Part shown: positions 1-8,753 of the stretch, in pieces
How positions within the stretch are numbered: the stretch's first letter is position 1
Layout: the number at the start of each line of letters is the position of its first letter
Assembly: GCF_000745215.1 (NCBI RefSeq)
Contig: NZ_JQNK01000009.1
Coordinates: 62,001 to 126,000, forward strand
Length of the DNA stretch: 64,000 nt
Direction of reading: 5' to 3'
Source: Methylosinus sp. PW1
GTDB lineage: Bacteria > Pseudomonadota > Alphaproteobacteria > Rhizobiales > Beijerinckiaceae
Notes under the pieces: generated by a model
Seen by the model: the letters and a program-made list of their open reading frames with translations, nothing else
The model's database searches: none
What the model was told of the DNA's origin: nothing
Translations under genes and position numbers: made by a program

Positions 1-233
1 TCCTCGTCGCGAATGGCGACGAATTCCGCCTTCAACGCCAGCGCGGTCCGCGCCAAAGCGGCATGGTCGCGCCCGCCCGCGATCGCCGCAACGGAATAGC
101 CTTCCGGGTCGCGCATCAGCAGATCGACGGTGGAGCGCCCGATCGACCCGGTCGCGCCGAGCAGCGCGATTCGCTTCGGCGGCCGGCCGCGCGATCCCGT
201 CCCGAGCTGATCAGATCCTGTCCCTGTCGCCAT
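1..233 (-). CDS. dxr: 1-deoxy-D-xylulose 5-phosphate reductoisomerase, N-terminal part
   Basis: The reading frame runs off the left edge, leaving about 77 N-terminal codons. After a polar leader of about 20 residues it reads KRIALLGATGSIGRSTVDLL, the NADPH-binding Rossmann glycine motif typical of Dxr, the enzyme that makes 2-C-methyl-D-erythritol 4-phosphate in the non-mevalonate isoprenoid pathway. It lies 10 bp downstream of cdsA on the same strand, the usual alphaproteobacterial order pyrH-frr-uppS-cdsA-dxr. The catalytic domain is outside the window, so integrity cannot be judged. Confidence 0.9.
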   Translation of the reverse strand, partial: MATGTGSDQLGTGSRGRPPKRIALLGATGSIGRSTVDLLMRDPEGYSVAAIAGGRDHAALARTALALKAEFVAIRDE

Positions 234-243
234 GTGACGCCGC

Positions 244-1110
244 CTACCAGATGAAAATGCCGGCGGCCAGGGACTCCTGACCGCGCAAACCGCCGAGCAA
301 GGCCACGAAGGCGCTGGCGAAGATGAAGCCGTCGACGCGATCCATCACGCCGCCATGGCCGGGGATGAGCCGGCTCGAATCCTTCACGCCGAAACGGCGC
401 TTGATCCAGGATTCGAAGAGATCTCCCGCCTGCGCCAGCGCCGCCGCGACAATGCCGACGAAAAACAAAGGCAGGGTCGCCGCCGCGCTCCAGCGGCTGA
501 GATAGACGACGCCGACGCCCGCCAGCGCGCCGCTGGCGACGCCGACCAGCGATCCCGACCAAGTCTTGCCGGGCGAGACGCGCGGCCACAGCTTCGGCCC
601 GCCGATCAGGCGGCCGCCGAAATAGGCCATCACATCCGTGCCCCAGACCACGGCGAACAGCCAGGCGATGGAGAGCGCGCCATAATCGGACGAATGGCGC
701 AGCACATTGGTGGAAACGATCAGCGAGCCGGCGTAGAGCAGCCCGGCCGGAGCCCACAGCCTGCGCCCCGGCCCCGCCAGCATCGAGAGAATCGCCGAAA
801 AGAAGACGAGCGAGGCGAGCGCGGCCGGGCCGTTGCCATGGGCGGCGAAAGCCGTCGCTCCGGCGAGAGAGGCGCCGCCGAGCGCGAAGCGCGCGAGCGC
901 CATCTTGCCGCCGACGATGCTCTGCCACTCCCAGGAGACGGCGAAGCCGGCGAGCAGCCAGAACAGCGCGAAGGCGTCGCCGCCGACATAGAGCGCGACC
1001 ACCGCGGTCACGATCAGCGCCGCCGCCGAGCCGATGCGGGGGCCGAGATCGGAGAATTGCCCGCCCTTCGCGCCGGCTTTGGCGGCGGGCGGCTCGGAAG
1101 ACTCGCTCAT
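244..1110 (-). CDS. cdsA: phosphatidate cytidylyltransferase (CDP-diglyceride synthase)
   Basis: Inner-membrane enzyme that makes CDP-diacylglycerol from phosphatidic acid and CTP. The 288-residue protein is strongly hydrophobic with several membrane segments. Its C-terminal third carries the CdsA signature: a KRRFGVKDSS stretch followed by PGHGGVMDRVDG. The ATG at 1110 was chosen because it overlaps the uppS stop by four bases (ATGA), which implies translational coupling; a longer open frame upstream lies inside uppS and is not protein-like. It sits between uppS and dxr in a typical lipid and isoprenoid operon. Confidence 0.95.
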   Translation of the reverse strand: MSESSEPPAAKAGAKGGQFSDLGPRIGSAAALIVTAVVALYVGGDAFALFWLLAGFAVSWEWQSIVGGKMALARFALGGASLAGATAFAAHGNGPAALASLVFFSAILSMLAGPGRRLWAPAGLLYAGSLIVSTNVLRHSSDYGALSIAWLFAVVWGTDVMAYFGGRLIGGPKLWPRVSPGKTWSGSLVGVASGALAGVGVVYLSRWSAAATLPLFFVGIVAAALAQAGDLFESWIKRRFGVKDSSRLIPGHGGVMDRVDGFIFASAFVALLGGLRGQESLAAGIFIW

Positions 1111-1886
1111 GAAGCGGTCTTCGCTCTGCAGTCGACCGGCGCGAGGCCCCCGAAACGCCGATCGCGCTGCGCATATTCGTCGATCGCCGCCTCGAAATCC
1201 GCCCGGCTGAAGTCCGGCCAATGGACGGGCACGAACAGCAATTCCGCATAGGCGGCCTGCCACAGCATGAAATTGGACAGGCGCTGCTCGCCGCTGGTGC
1301 GGATGATGAGGTCAGGATCGGGCATGTCCGCCGTGTCGAGGCGCCGGGCGATCGCCTCGGCGTCTATGTCCTGCGGGCGCAGCCGGCCGGCGGCGACCTC
1401 CTCGGCGAGAGCGCGCGCCGCCGCGGCGATCTCCTGCCGCGCGCCATAGTTGAAGGCGACGACGAGGGTGAGGCCGGTGTTGGCGGCGGTCGTCTGCTCG
1501 GCCTCGCGCAAGAGCGCAGCGATCTCGGCCGCGAGATCCTCGCGCGCGCCGATCACCTTCACGCGGACATTATTGCCCTGCAGCTCTGCGAGGTCGTTAC
1601 GGATGAATCGATGCAGCAGCGCGAGCAGGCTCTGCACCTCCTCGGGCGGACGCGACCAATTTTCCACAGAGAAGGAATAGACCGTCAGATAATCCACTCC
1701 GAGCTCGATCGCCGCGCGCACTGTCTTGCGCAGGGCGTCGACGCCACGCCTATGACCCTCGAATCGCGGCAGGCCTCGCGCGGCCGCCCAGCGACCGTTG
1801 CCGTCCATGATCAAAGCGACATGACGCGGCGCGGATCTCGGCGCCAAGGCCGGCGCTCCCAGCTCCAATATCCCACCATCTCCCAT
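1107..1886 (-). CDS. uppS: undecaprenyl diphosphate synthase
   Basis: Cis-prenyltransferase that builds the C55 carrier lipid for peptidoglycan and other envelope polymers. The 259-residue protein has the catalytic N-terminal motif HVALIMDGNGRWA, the following RFEGHRRG, the SVENW region and the C-terminal PDLIIRTSGEQRLSNFMLWQ, all hallmarks of the UppS family. The start is an ATG 10 bases downstream of GGAAC. It overlaps cdsA by 4 bases, and both probably belong to one transcript with frr and pyrH. Confidence 0.96.
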   Translation of the reverse strand: MGDGGILELGAPALAPRSAPRHVALIMDGNGRWAAARGLPRFEGHRRGVDALRKTVRAAIELGVDYLTVYSFSVENWSRPPEEVQSLLALLHRFIRNDLAELQGNNVRVKVIGAREDLAAEIAALLREAEQTTAANTGLTLVVAFNYGARQEIAAAARALAEEVAAGRLRPQDIDAEAIARRLDTADMPDPDLIIRTSGEQRLSNFMLWQAAYAELLFVPVHWPDFSRADFEAAIDEYAQRDRRFGGLAPVDCRAKTAS

Positions 1887-1957
1887 TTTTTTGTTCCGCG
1901 CCTACTCGAGAGCTCGGACCGGATCGGCCGGCGTCTCGTGAAAATCGAAAAGACAAA

Positions 1958-2518
1958 TCAAACCTGCATGATCTCTTTTTCTTTTTGCGCGAGCATGGCG
2001 TCGATCTCGCGCACCGACTCGTCGGTCGCCTTTTGCACCTCGGCCTCGTGACGTTTGGAGTCGTCCTCGGGAAGAGCGTGATCTTTCAGAAGCTTCTTCA
2101 ATATGTCGATGCCATCGCGTCGAACGTGGCGCACCGCGACCCGCGCGTCCTCGGCATATTTGTGCGCGACCTTCACCAGCTCCTTGCGGCGCTGCTCATT
2201 GAGCTCGGGCGTGCGAATGCGCAGCACCTGACCCTCGATGGTCGGCGAGAGCCCGAGATTGGAATCGCGAATCGCCTTGTCGACGGCGCCGACGAGGCCC
2301 TTGTCCCACACCTGCACGGCCAGCATGCGCGACTCCGGCACGCTGATCGTGGCCACCTGGTTGAGCGGCGTCGCCTGGCCATAGGCCTCGACGTGGATCG
2401 GCTCCAGCAGGCTCGCGGAGGCGCGTCCGGTGCGAAGCCCGCCGAGCTCGTGCTTGAGCGTCGCCAGCGCGCCCTGCATGCGGCGTTTCAGTTCGGGCAG
2501 ATCGAAAGTCTGAGCCAT
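1958..2518 (-). CDS. frr: ribosome recycling factor
   Basis: Splits post-termination ribosomes together with EF-G. At 186 residues it has normal family length. Recognisable blocks are the N-terminal helix with [25 protein letters not shown], here read in parts, the [17 protein letters not shown] segment and the C-terminal helix containing [10 protein letters not shown]. The neighbours pyrH upstream and uppS downstream give the standard alphaproteobacterial order. The 131-base gap to pyrH contains a short CCGCC/GGCGG palindrome but no other gene. Confidence 0.96.
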   Translation of the reverse strand: MAQTFDLPELKRRMQGALATLKHELGGLRTGRASASLLEPIHVEAYGQATPLNQVATISVPESRMLAVQVWDKGLVGAVDKAIRDSNLGLSPTIEGQVLRIRTPELNEQRRKELVKVAHKYAEDARVAVRHVRRDGIDILKKLLKDHALPEDDSKRHEAEVQKATDESVREIDAMLAQKEKEIMQV

Positions 2519-2649
2519 AGGAAACTTTGCCTATTCGTGAAGTCTGTCGGTTCGAACGAGCGGGCCGCGCCGGCTCAGGGGTCGGAGCGTTTCATAGAAC
2601 ATAATCCGCCGAGGCGGAAATCGCCGCCGCATTCCGAGGGCGTCGTCCT

Positions 2650-3378
2650 CTAAGGAACGACATCGGTGGCCCGCCCTCGTCCTTCCAGCACCGCGCGGAT
2701 CGCGCCCGCCTCGGCGATGGAGAAGACGATTATGGGAATCTTGTTCTCGCGAGCAAGAGCGAAGGCGGCGGTGTCCATCACGGCGAGGCTTTTCGCGATG
2801 GCTTCGTCATGGGTCAGCTGCTCATAGCGCCGCGCCGAAGGGTCGCGCTTGGGATCGGCGGTATAGACGCCATCGACCTGAGTCGCCTTCAGCACGGCGT
2901 CGGCCGAAAGCTCCGCGGCGCGCACCACGGCGGGCGTGTCGGTGGTGAAGAAAGGCAGGCCGGTGCCGCCGGCGGCGATGACGACGCGGCCCTTGTCGAG
3001 ATGATGCAGCGCCGCCCGCCGCGAATAGGATTCGCAGAGCGAGGGCATGGGCACGGCCGAGAGCGCGCGCGCCTGGCGGCCCTGCGCCTCTATCGCCTGC
3101 TCGAGCGCGAGCCCGTTCATCACCGTCGCCAGCATGCCGATCGAATCGGCGCGAGCGCGCTCTATGCCCTTGTCGGCGCCTTGAATGCCGCGAAAGAAAT
3201 TGCCGCCGCCGACGACGACCGCGATCTGCGCGCCGAGAGCGGCGGAAGCGGCGAGATCCTTGGCGATGCGCTCCAATGTCGGCGCGTGCAGGCCATGCGG
3301 GGCGTCGCCCATCAGCGCCTCGCCCGAGAGCTTGACGACGACCCGCTTCCATTTCGGCGGGCTCGAAGGGTCCGTCAT
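2650..3378 (-). CDS. pyrH: uridylate kinase (UMP kinase)
   Basis: Phosphorylates UMP to UDP. The 242-residue protein begins MTDPSSPPKWKRVVVKLSGE and has the amino-acid-kinase glycine blocks VVVKLSGEALMG and GGGNFFRG, plus the nucleotide-binding DGVYTADPK segment. The ATG at 3378 is preceded by a good AGAGAGG ribosome binding site; an upstream in-frame start would add 33 low-complexity residues and is rejected. The expected upstream partners rpsB and tsf are absent here; a glycosyltransferase gene precedes it instead, so synteny breaks at this point. Confidence 0.95.
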   Translation of the reverse strand: MTDPSSPPKWKRVVVKLSGEALMGDAPHGLHAPTLERIAKDLAASAALGAQIAVVVGGGNFFRGIQGADKGIERARADSIGMLATVMNGLALEQAIEAQGRQARALSAVPMPSLCESYSRRAALHHLDKGRVVIAAGGTGLPFFTTDTPAVVRAAELSADAVLKATQVDGVYTADPKRDPSARRYEQLTHDEAIAKSLAVMDTAAFALARENKIPIIVFSIAEAGAIRAVLEGRGRATDVVP

Positions 3379-3473
3379 CGACGCCTCTCTTTCGCTGGTG
3401 GGCCTTTGTTCGACCTTAATAGGAAACCGCCGCCGCTCCGGCAAGGCGCGCTGCGCCGTAGGAGCGGCGGCGG

Positions 3474-4757
3474 TCACAAAGCGCGGAGGAATTCGTCGAT
3501 CGTCTCGAAAAAAGAAGCGGCGTCGCGGCGTGGGAACCCCATGATTCGACGCGAGGCCGCGGCGCGGCGCGGGGAATCGTGGGCGCTATAGTCGAGAATG
3601 GCGTCGCGCCAGCCGAGACCGTCGAGCGGATCGATATAATCGAGCGTATCGTCGGCGATCTCGCGAAAAATCTCTATGTCGGAGGCGATGATCGGCGCGC
3701 CGCAGGCCGCTGCCTCGGCGATGGGCAGTCCGAATCCTTCCGCGAAAGAGGGTGCGAGCGCAGCCCGCGCGCCGGCCAGCAGCCGCCGCATCGCCGGCGT
3801 CGACAGGCCGGAGACTTCGATCACATGCGGCCGCAGCGCCGTGCAGCGCTCCAGCATGTCGAGCACATTCTCATTGTGCCAGCCGCGCTTGCCGACGAGG
3901 ACGAGCTTGGGCGTCGCATCCCCCTCGTGCTCGGCGAGCTCGCGCCAGACATTGAGCAGCAGCATGTGATTCTTGCGCGGCTCGATCGTCCCGCAGAGCA
4001 CGAAATAGGTCTTGTCGGCGAGACGCGAATCGACGGCCGTCTTTGTTTCGAAGGTGGGCGCGACCGGCAGGCCGGCGAGGCAGATCGGCAGATCGTCCCT
4101 GCCCTGCCCGCGTGCGAAATCGGCGACGCGGCGCCCGACCGTCTGCGAGCCGACGACGACCCCCGCCGCGAGCCGGGAGATATTGCCCATGGCGGCGCGA
4201 TGCTTGTCGCGCTCCGCCGGGCGAAAAAGCTCCGGCGCCTCGAGCGGCAGCAGATCATGCACGAAGAACACAGGCTTCACGTCCGGCCGTGACTCGAGCC
4301 AGCGCAAATGCCAATTCTTGTCGACCGGGAACTGGCTGGCGTTCACATAGATGGCGTCCCTCGGCGCCTCGGAGGGCGGGCGACCAAGGCGAAAGGCCCA
4401 GCGGCGCATAGCGCGCCAATTTTCCGGGACGACGCCCCATCCGCGCCGCCGAATCCGCGCCGCGCCGAGCTGGGTGGAAGGCGCCTCGCCGAGCGTCGCG
4501 ACGAGCCGCTCGAACGCCGCGTCCTCGCGCGGATCGAGAAACTCGTTCCAATAGGTCTCTATGTCGGTGAGTGTCTGCAGCGCCTCTTTCGCAGTGGCGA
4601 GCCGTGGCCCCGGCGCCGCAGTGGCCAGCGCAACGCTGTCGCCGGCGGCGAGAAAATGCCGCGCCAGAGCGAAATCGACCCGATCTATGCCATTGGGCGT
4701 CGGATTGAGCGCGCGCGTGACGAGTCGCGTGACGTCATAGACCACGGGCCGCTTCAT
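3474..4757 (-). CDS. glycosyltransferase, group 1 (GT4-like)
   Basis: A 427-residue soluble glycosyltransferase with a GT-B fold layout. The acceptor-side N-terminal half contains NGIDRVDFALARHFL and FFVHDLLPLEAPELF; the C-terminal half contains the donor-binding region YFVLCGTIEPRKNH and SFAEGFGLPIAEAAACGAPI, where the EGFG-type Glu is expected to bind the sugar nucleotide. The ATG at 4757 overlaps the stop of the upstream small gene (ATGA). The sugar and acceptor cannot be told; neighbouring genes suggest an envelope polysaccharide or glycolipid. Confidence 0.85.
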   Translation of the reverse strand: MKRPVVYDVTRLVTRALNPTPNGIDRVDFALARHFLAAGDSVALATAAPGPRLATAKEALQTLTDIETYWNEFLDPREDAAFERLVATLGEAPSTQLGAARIRRRGWGVVPENWRAMRRWAFRLGRPPSEAPRDAIYVNASQFPVDKNWHLRWLESRPDVKPVFFVHDLLPLEAPELFRPAERDKHRAAMGNISRLAAGVVVGSQTVGRRVADFARGQGRDDLPICLAGLPVAPTFETKTAVDSRLADKTYFVLCGTIEPRKNHMLLLNVWRELAEHEGDATPKLVLVGKRGWHNENVLDMLERCTALRPHVIEVSGLSTPAMRRLLAGARAALAPSFAEGFGLPIAEAAACGAPIIASDIEIFREIADDTLDYIDPLDGLGWRDAILDYSAHDSPRRAAASRRIMGFPRRDAASFFETIDEFLRAL

Positions 4758-5092
4758 TGGCGGCATCGCTCGCCGCGCTCGCGGCATCGCCAATGGTCGA
4801 TGATGTCGTTCGATTCGCGAATCACGCGCTCGCTCTCCTTGGCGAGACATTCGCGATAATGGAAGACGGAGGCGATATAGGCCTGGACCTCGGCCCCGCA
4901 GGCTTCGGCCGGCCGGCCGGGCATGAAGACGCAAGGGGGCGCGCCCGGCTGCACGCAGAGATTGAAGCCGGGAGCCGCCTGAGCGAAAGCCGCCTCGGGA
5001 AATGAGAGCGCCGCCGCCGATGCGGCGAGGCGCATGAGGAACAGCAGGCGCCGTCCCGCGCCGCGCTCGGGCGGACGCCGATCGATGATCAT
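4754..5092 (-). CDS. small secreted Cys-containing protein of unknown function
   Basis: A 112-residue protein with a double-Arg start region, a hydrophobic stretch LLFLMRLAASAAALSF and an AFAQA signal-peptidase-like site, so it is probably periplasmic. The mature part has several cysteines spread along it, suggesting disulfides. An alternative ATG at 5035 would give a shorter signal peptide; the longer form was kept because its hydrophobic core is stronger. It overlaps the downstream glycosyltransferase by four bases. I do not recognise the family. Confidence 0.6.
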   Translation of the reverse strand: MIIDRRPPERGAGRRLLFLMRLAASAAALSFPEAAFAQAAPGFNLCVQPGAPPCVFMPGRPAEACGAEVQAYIASVFHYRECLAKESERVIRESNDIIDHWRCRERGERCRQ

Positions 5093-5158
5093 CCGACGCT
5101 CGTCATGAAAACTGTCACGCGCGGAGAATTGCCCCGTCGCGCGGCCGCGCGCAAGCGC

Positions 5159-6199
5159 CTATTCGCCGGGCGCTCCACCCGGCGCGCGGCGGGCGCCGGA
5201 CGGCGCCTCGCGCGTCTCGGCGGCGCGCGCGCCGAACCATTCCACCGCGTCGGCGAGGGCCTGCCGATAGGGGCGCGAACGATAGCCGAGCTCGCGGCGC
5301 GCCTTGGAATCGTCGAAGAACATGGTCGTCGCCGAAAGGCGCAGGCTCTCGACATTGAGGAAAGGCTCGCGGCCGGTGAGGCGCGCCAACGCCTCATTGG
5401 CGTGAGCGAGCGGCAGCAGCGGCCAGCGCGGCAGCCGCACGCGCGGAGGACGGCCGCCGATGAGAGTCGCCACCTCGGCGAGCAGCTCGGAGAGCTCCAC
5501 ATTCTCGCCGCCGAGAATATAGCGCTCGCCAATTCGGCCCTGGCGCAGAGCCGCGAGATGGCCGGCGGCGACATCCGCCACATGCACCACGGCGAGGCCG
5601 GTGTCGACATAGGCCGGCATATTGCCGCGCATCGCCTCGAGGACGATGCGGCCGGTCGGCGTCGGGCGGACGTCGCCGGGGCCGAGCGGCGCGGAGGGAT
5701 TCACGATAATGGCCGGCAGCTGCAGCCGCTCCACCATATCCTCGACCAGCCGCTCCGAGAGGAGCTTGCTGCGCTTATAGGCGCCGAGCCGGTCGCAGGC
5801 CTCGAGCCGACGCGTCTCGTCGCAGAGGCCGGAGGCGTCGGGCGCGAGCGTCGCGACGCTGCTCGTATGGACAATTCGCTCGACGCCGGCGCGCAGAGCC
5901 TCCTCCATGACGATGCGCGTCCCCTCGAGATTGGTGCGCATGACGACGCGGGGATCGGGCGCCCAGAGGCGATAGTCGGCGGCGACATGGAAGAGATAGC
6001 GCACGCCCGTGAGCGCGGCGCGCAGGCTCTCGCGCTCGGTCACATCGCCTTCGAAAATCTCGTATTGCGAGCGGAGATTGGCGCGCGGGCTCGTCGGCCG
6101 GACGAAAGCGCGCACGCGAAAGCCCTGCTCGTGCAGCAGGGCGGCGACGGCCCCTCCGATGAATCCGCTCGCCCCGGTGACGAGGGCGATATCACGCAT
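5159..6199 (-). CDS. hpnA: hopanoid-associated sugar epimerase (NAD-dependent SDR)
   Basis: An extended short-chain dehydrogenase of about 346 residues. The NAD-binding motif is LVTGASGFIGG at the N-terminus, the active-site element is YKRSKLLSE, and NPSAPLGPGDVRPTPTGRI is a stretch I associate with the HpnA family linked to hopanoid loci. Another start at 6211 would add four residues. No squalene-hopene cyclase or other hpn gene is in the window, so a role in hopanoid side-chain biosynthesis rests on family resemblance only. The C-terminal 20 residues are a low-complexity Gly/Ala/Arg tail. Confidence 0.82.
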   Translation of the reverse strand: MRDIALVTGASGFIGGAVAALLHEQGFRVRAFVRPTSPRANLRSQYEIFEGDVTERESLRAALTGVRYLFHVAADYRLWAPDPRVVMRTNLEGTRIVMEEALRAGVERIVHTSSVATLAPDASGLCDETRRLEACDRLGAYKRSKLLSERLVEDMVERLQLPAIIVNPSAPLGPGDVRPTPTGRIVLEAMRGNMPAYVDTGLAVVHVADVAAGHLAALRQGRIGERYILGGENVELSELLAEVATLIGGRPPRVRLPRWPLLPLAHANEALARLTGREPFLNVESLRLSATTMFFDDSKARRELGYRSRPYRQALADAVEWFGARAAETREAPSGARRAPGGAPGE

Positions 6200-6408
6200 G
6201 TCGCTCGTCATGGCCAAAACGTCGACAGGCTCCGTTGCGCCGGCGCCGGAGGCGCCGCTCTCACGAGGCATTTGGGGCGCGCGCCCGCCAAAGCAAGTCC
6301 GGCGGCAAGCTCGCGCTCGCGCCGCAGGTCGTCACCCCGGCAAATATCGCCACCTTGGAAAATCCGATGCGCCGTCAAAACCGAGCCTGCCGTCCTGTTC
6401 CGTCGCCG

Positions 6409-7161
6409 TTAGCCGGCCGAGACGCCGGGAAGCTCGCGCGCGGGCTCGGCCGGAGCCGGCTCGGCCGCGGAGCGGCGCGTCGGCAGGCGGTGGATGGTCG
6501 CCGATTCATGCTCGTCGTCGCGGTCCATCCGCGACAGATCCTGACGCACCATCAGAACGAAGAGCGCGAAGGCGATGGCCGACATCGTTCCGATCGTCAC
6601 GTCGAGAATGGAGAAGCGCCACAGCCGCGCCTCCACCACCTGCGGGCCGAGCCAGCAGGCGAAGAGGCTCCAGGCCGCGACCAGAATGCGGAACTCGGTC
6701 GCGCCCATGCCGCCATAGGACAGGCGATGCACGCCCGCCGTCGCCACGCGCAGATAGGTGTAGGAGCTCATCAGCAGATAGAGCGACAGCACGAACAGCG
6801 CCGAGGGAAGCGTGAAATAGGGCGAGACGCCGAGCCCCACGACGATCAGGCTCTGCGCGATCAGATCGCTCGAATGATCGAGCAGGAAGCCGTAGCGCGG
6901 ACGCTCGATCCCGCGATAACGAGCCAGCGTTCCGTCGAGCGAATCGCCGAACCAGTTCAGGAACAGGCCCGCCACCACCAATGCGAGGAAGCCGGCCGAC
7001 CAATGGCTGAGCGCGAAGCCCGCCGCCGTCATCGCCGCGCCGACCAGCCCAGCCGCCGTCAGATGATCCGGCGTGGTCCAGGCGGGGAGCCGCGGCGCCA
7101 GCGCCTGCAGCACGCGCCGCTCGCCGATCGCCAAAAGGCTCGTGTTCAATCGGTTCGCCAA
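6409..7161 (-). CDS. CDP-alcohol phosphatidyltransferase family protein
   Basis: A 250-residue integral membrane enzyme. It contains the complete family signature D-x2-D-G-x2-A-R-x8-G-x3-D-x3-D, read as DSLDGTLAR then G, FLLD and HSSD, which binds Mg2+ and the CDP-alcohol. About six hydrophobic segments follow. The start is a TTG five bases after a GAGGGGG ribosome binding site. The last 40 residues are a polar Pro/Ala-rich tail. The substrate (inositol, glycerol phosphate or another alcohol) is not evident. Confidence 0.85.
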   Translation of the reverse strand: MANRLNTSLLAIGERRVLQALAPRLPAWTTPDHLTAAGLVGAAMTAAGFALSHWSAGFLALVVAGLFLNWFGDSLDGTLARYRGIERPRYGFLLDHSSDLIAQSLIVVGLGVSPYFTLPSALFVLSLYLLMSSYTYLRVATAGVHRLSYGGMGATEFRILVAAWSLFACWLGPQVVEARLWRFSILDVTIGTMSAIAFALFVLMVRQDLSRMDRDDEHESATIHRLPTRRSAAEPAPAEPARELPGVSAG

Positions 7162-7357
7162 GAAACCCCCTCGAAAACCAAGCCCGCCCTCGCAGCCCAG
7201 AGCGCCGGTGACACAGTCTCACCCGGGGCCGCGCGTCTTATTGCACCGCAATATCCTCAACCGTCAGCTTGCCCGCGGCGGGCCTTCGCGTCAATCGCTA
7301 TCACCGCGCCTCCAGCCGAATTTCGGACGGTCCAGTAATGGCTTCGCGCATAAGTGG

Positions 7358-8536
7358 TCACTTCACCGCAGCGCCGACCGCCGCACCCTGAATCGCCGGC
7401 TGCGTCAGCATGGAGACGAGCTGGAACGCCTTGGCGATCTCGGTCACAGGCGCATTGGACACATACAATATATCCTTGTCCCGCATCGCGAATCGCCGCG
7501 CCGTGAACAGCGACGCCGGATTGCGCATGTCGAGATGATAGGCGACCGGAATCAGCCGTTGCGAGGCCAGCAGCGGCGACACGGTCGGGTAATCGGCGAT
7601 CACCGCCGTCGGCTCGTAACGCAGCACGAACAAGCCGCTCGGATCGGCGCGCTGATCGGAGAGGCCGCCGGCCTTGCCGATCGCCTCCTCCAGAGTGATT
7701 CCCCGCGCGTCGAAAGGCACGACGGCGTTGGCGCCGGTCGCGCCGGCGACCGTGAAGGTCTGCGGCGTGCGCTCCACCGTCAGCACATCGCCCGGACGCA
7801 CGAAAATATTCTCGCGCGGATTGGCGAGCAGCGCCTGGATCGGCGCGCGCGCTGTGCGGTCGCCGCGCGTCAGGCTGACGAAGGTCTCGTGCACCGGCGA
7901 GCGAAAGCCGCCGGCCTGGGCGATGACGTCCATCACGCGGTCGCCGCGCAGCGTCAGCGGCACGCGCGCGCCCTGCGTCACCTCGCCCGTCACCGTCGCC
8001 GTATTGCTGATGTTGCGCGACACATTGACCAGCGCCTGCGGCTCGATCGCCTTGCCGCGCAGCCGCTCGATGATGACCGCCTCCACCTCCTGCTGGGTGC
8101 GGCCGGCGACCTGTATGCGCCCGGCGTAGGGAACCGTCACCGAGCCGTCGCGCCCGACCGTCTGATCGGGAATCGCCGCCGAGCGCGAGCCCGGACTGGT
8201 TCGATCCGTCGCCGGCGAGGAGAACAGGCCGCCCGCGGCCGCCTCCCAAAGAGTGATCTGCAGCGTGTCGCCGACGCCGATCGGCTGAGAGGCCGGCGGA
8301 CGATAATCGCCGAAGGAGCCGCGCAGGCCGGGCGCGCCATGCTTGGCCAGCGCCGCCACCACCTGGCCGTCGATCTCGACGAGGGCGAAAGCCGTCTCCG
8401 GCTGCGATTCGCTCGGCACGCCCGCGGTCATCACCGCATCGCCCGAAGGGCCGCTGCCCGGAAGCAGGCTGCAGCCCGAAAGCAGGGCCGCCGAAACCGA
8501 CACAAGCCCGAAAATACGAAGCGTCTTCAAAACCAC
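7358..8536 (-). CDS. polysaccharide export outer-membrane lipoprotein (Wza-like)
   Basis: A predicted outer-membrane auxiliary protein of capsule or exopolysaccharide export, 392 residues. It has a lipoprotein signal ending LLSGC. It then has a Poly_export-type domain (IGVGDTLQITLWEAAAGG and DGSVTVPYAGRIQVAGRT) and soluble-ligand-binding beta-grasp repeats around FVRPGDVLTVER. The GTG at 8536 directly follows a GGGGGCGGC stretch and gives a well-shaped lipoprotein leader. No matching inner-membrane Wzc/Wzx/Wzy genes are in the window. Confidence 0.85.
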   Translation of the reverse strand: MVLKTLRIFGLVSVSAALLSGCSLLPGSGPSGDAVMTAGVPSESQPETAFALVEIDGQVVAALAKHGAPGLRGSFGDYRPPASQPIGVGDTLQITLWEAAAGGLFSSPATDRTSPGSRSAAIPDQTVGRDGSVTVPYAGRIQVAGRTQQEVEAVIIERLRGKAIEPQALVNVSRNISNTATVTGEVTQGARVPLTLRGDRVMDVIAQAGGFRSPVHETFVSLTRGDRTARAPIQALLANPRENIFVRPGDVLTVERTPQTFTVAGATGANAVVPFDARGITLEEAIGKAGGLSDQRADPSGLFVLRYEPTAVIADYPTVSPLLASQRLIPVAYHLDMRNPASLFTARRFAMRDKDILYVSNAPVTEIAKAFQLVSMLTQPAIQGAAVGAAVK

Positions 8537-8682
8537 GCCGCCCCCGACCAATGCTCCGAGCCGCTCCCGAAGCTTCGCCGCGCGCCCAAATGACCCCGTC
8601 TCTTTGGCGAAGACAAGGCCCGACGCGCCGCGCCGGCTCTTTATCGCGCAGCTGTGACCCGTTCGCTACAGCCTATGGTTAA

Positions 8683-8714
8683 CAAAAAGGACGCTCCGGA
8701 GGTCAGGAGCGTCC
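8683..8714 (-). terminator. Rho-independent terminator of the fixJ-like gene
   Basis: A perfect 9-bp stem (GGACGCTCC / GGAGCGTCC, positions 8689-8697 and 8706-8714) with an 8-base loop is followed, on the minus strand, by TTTTTG. It lies about 40 bp after the stop of the minus-strand response regulator and so is placed to end that transcript before the export gene. Confidence 0.85.
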
Positions 8715-8753
8715 TGATGAGAAGAGCGTGAGACGCGACAGCGCGCCGGCTCG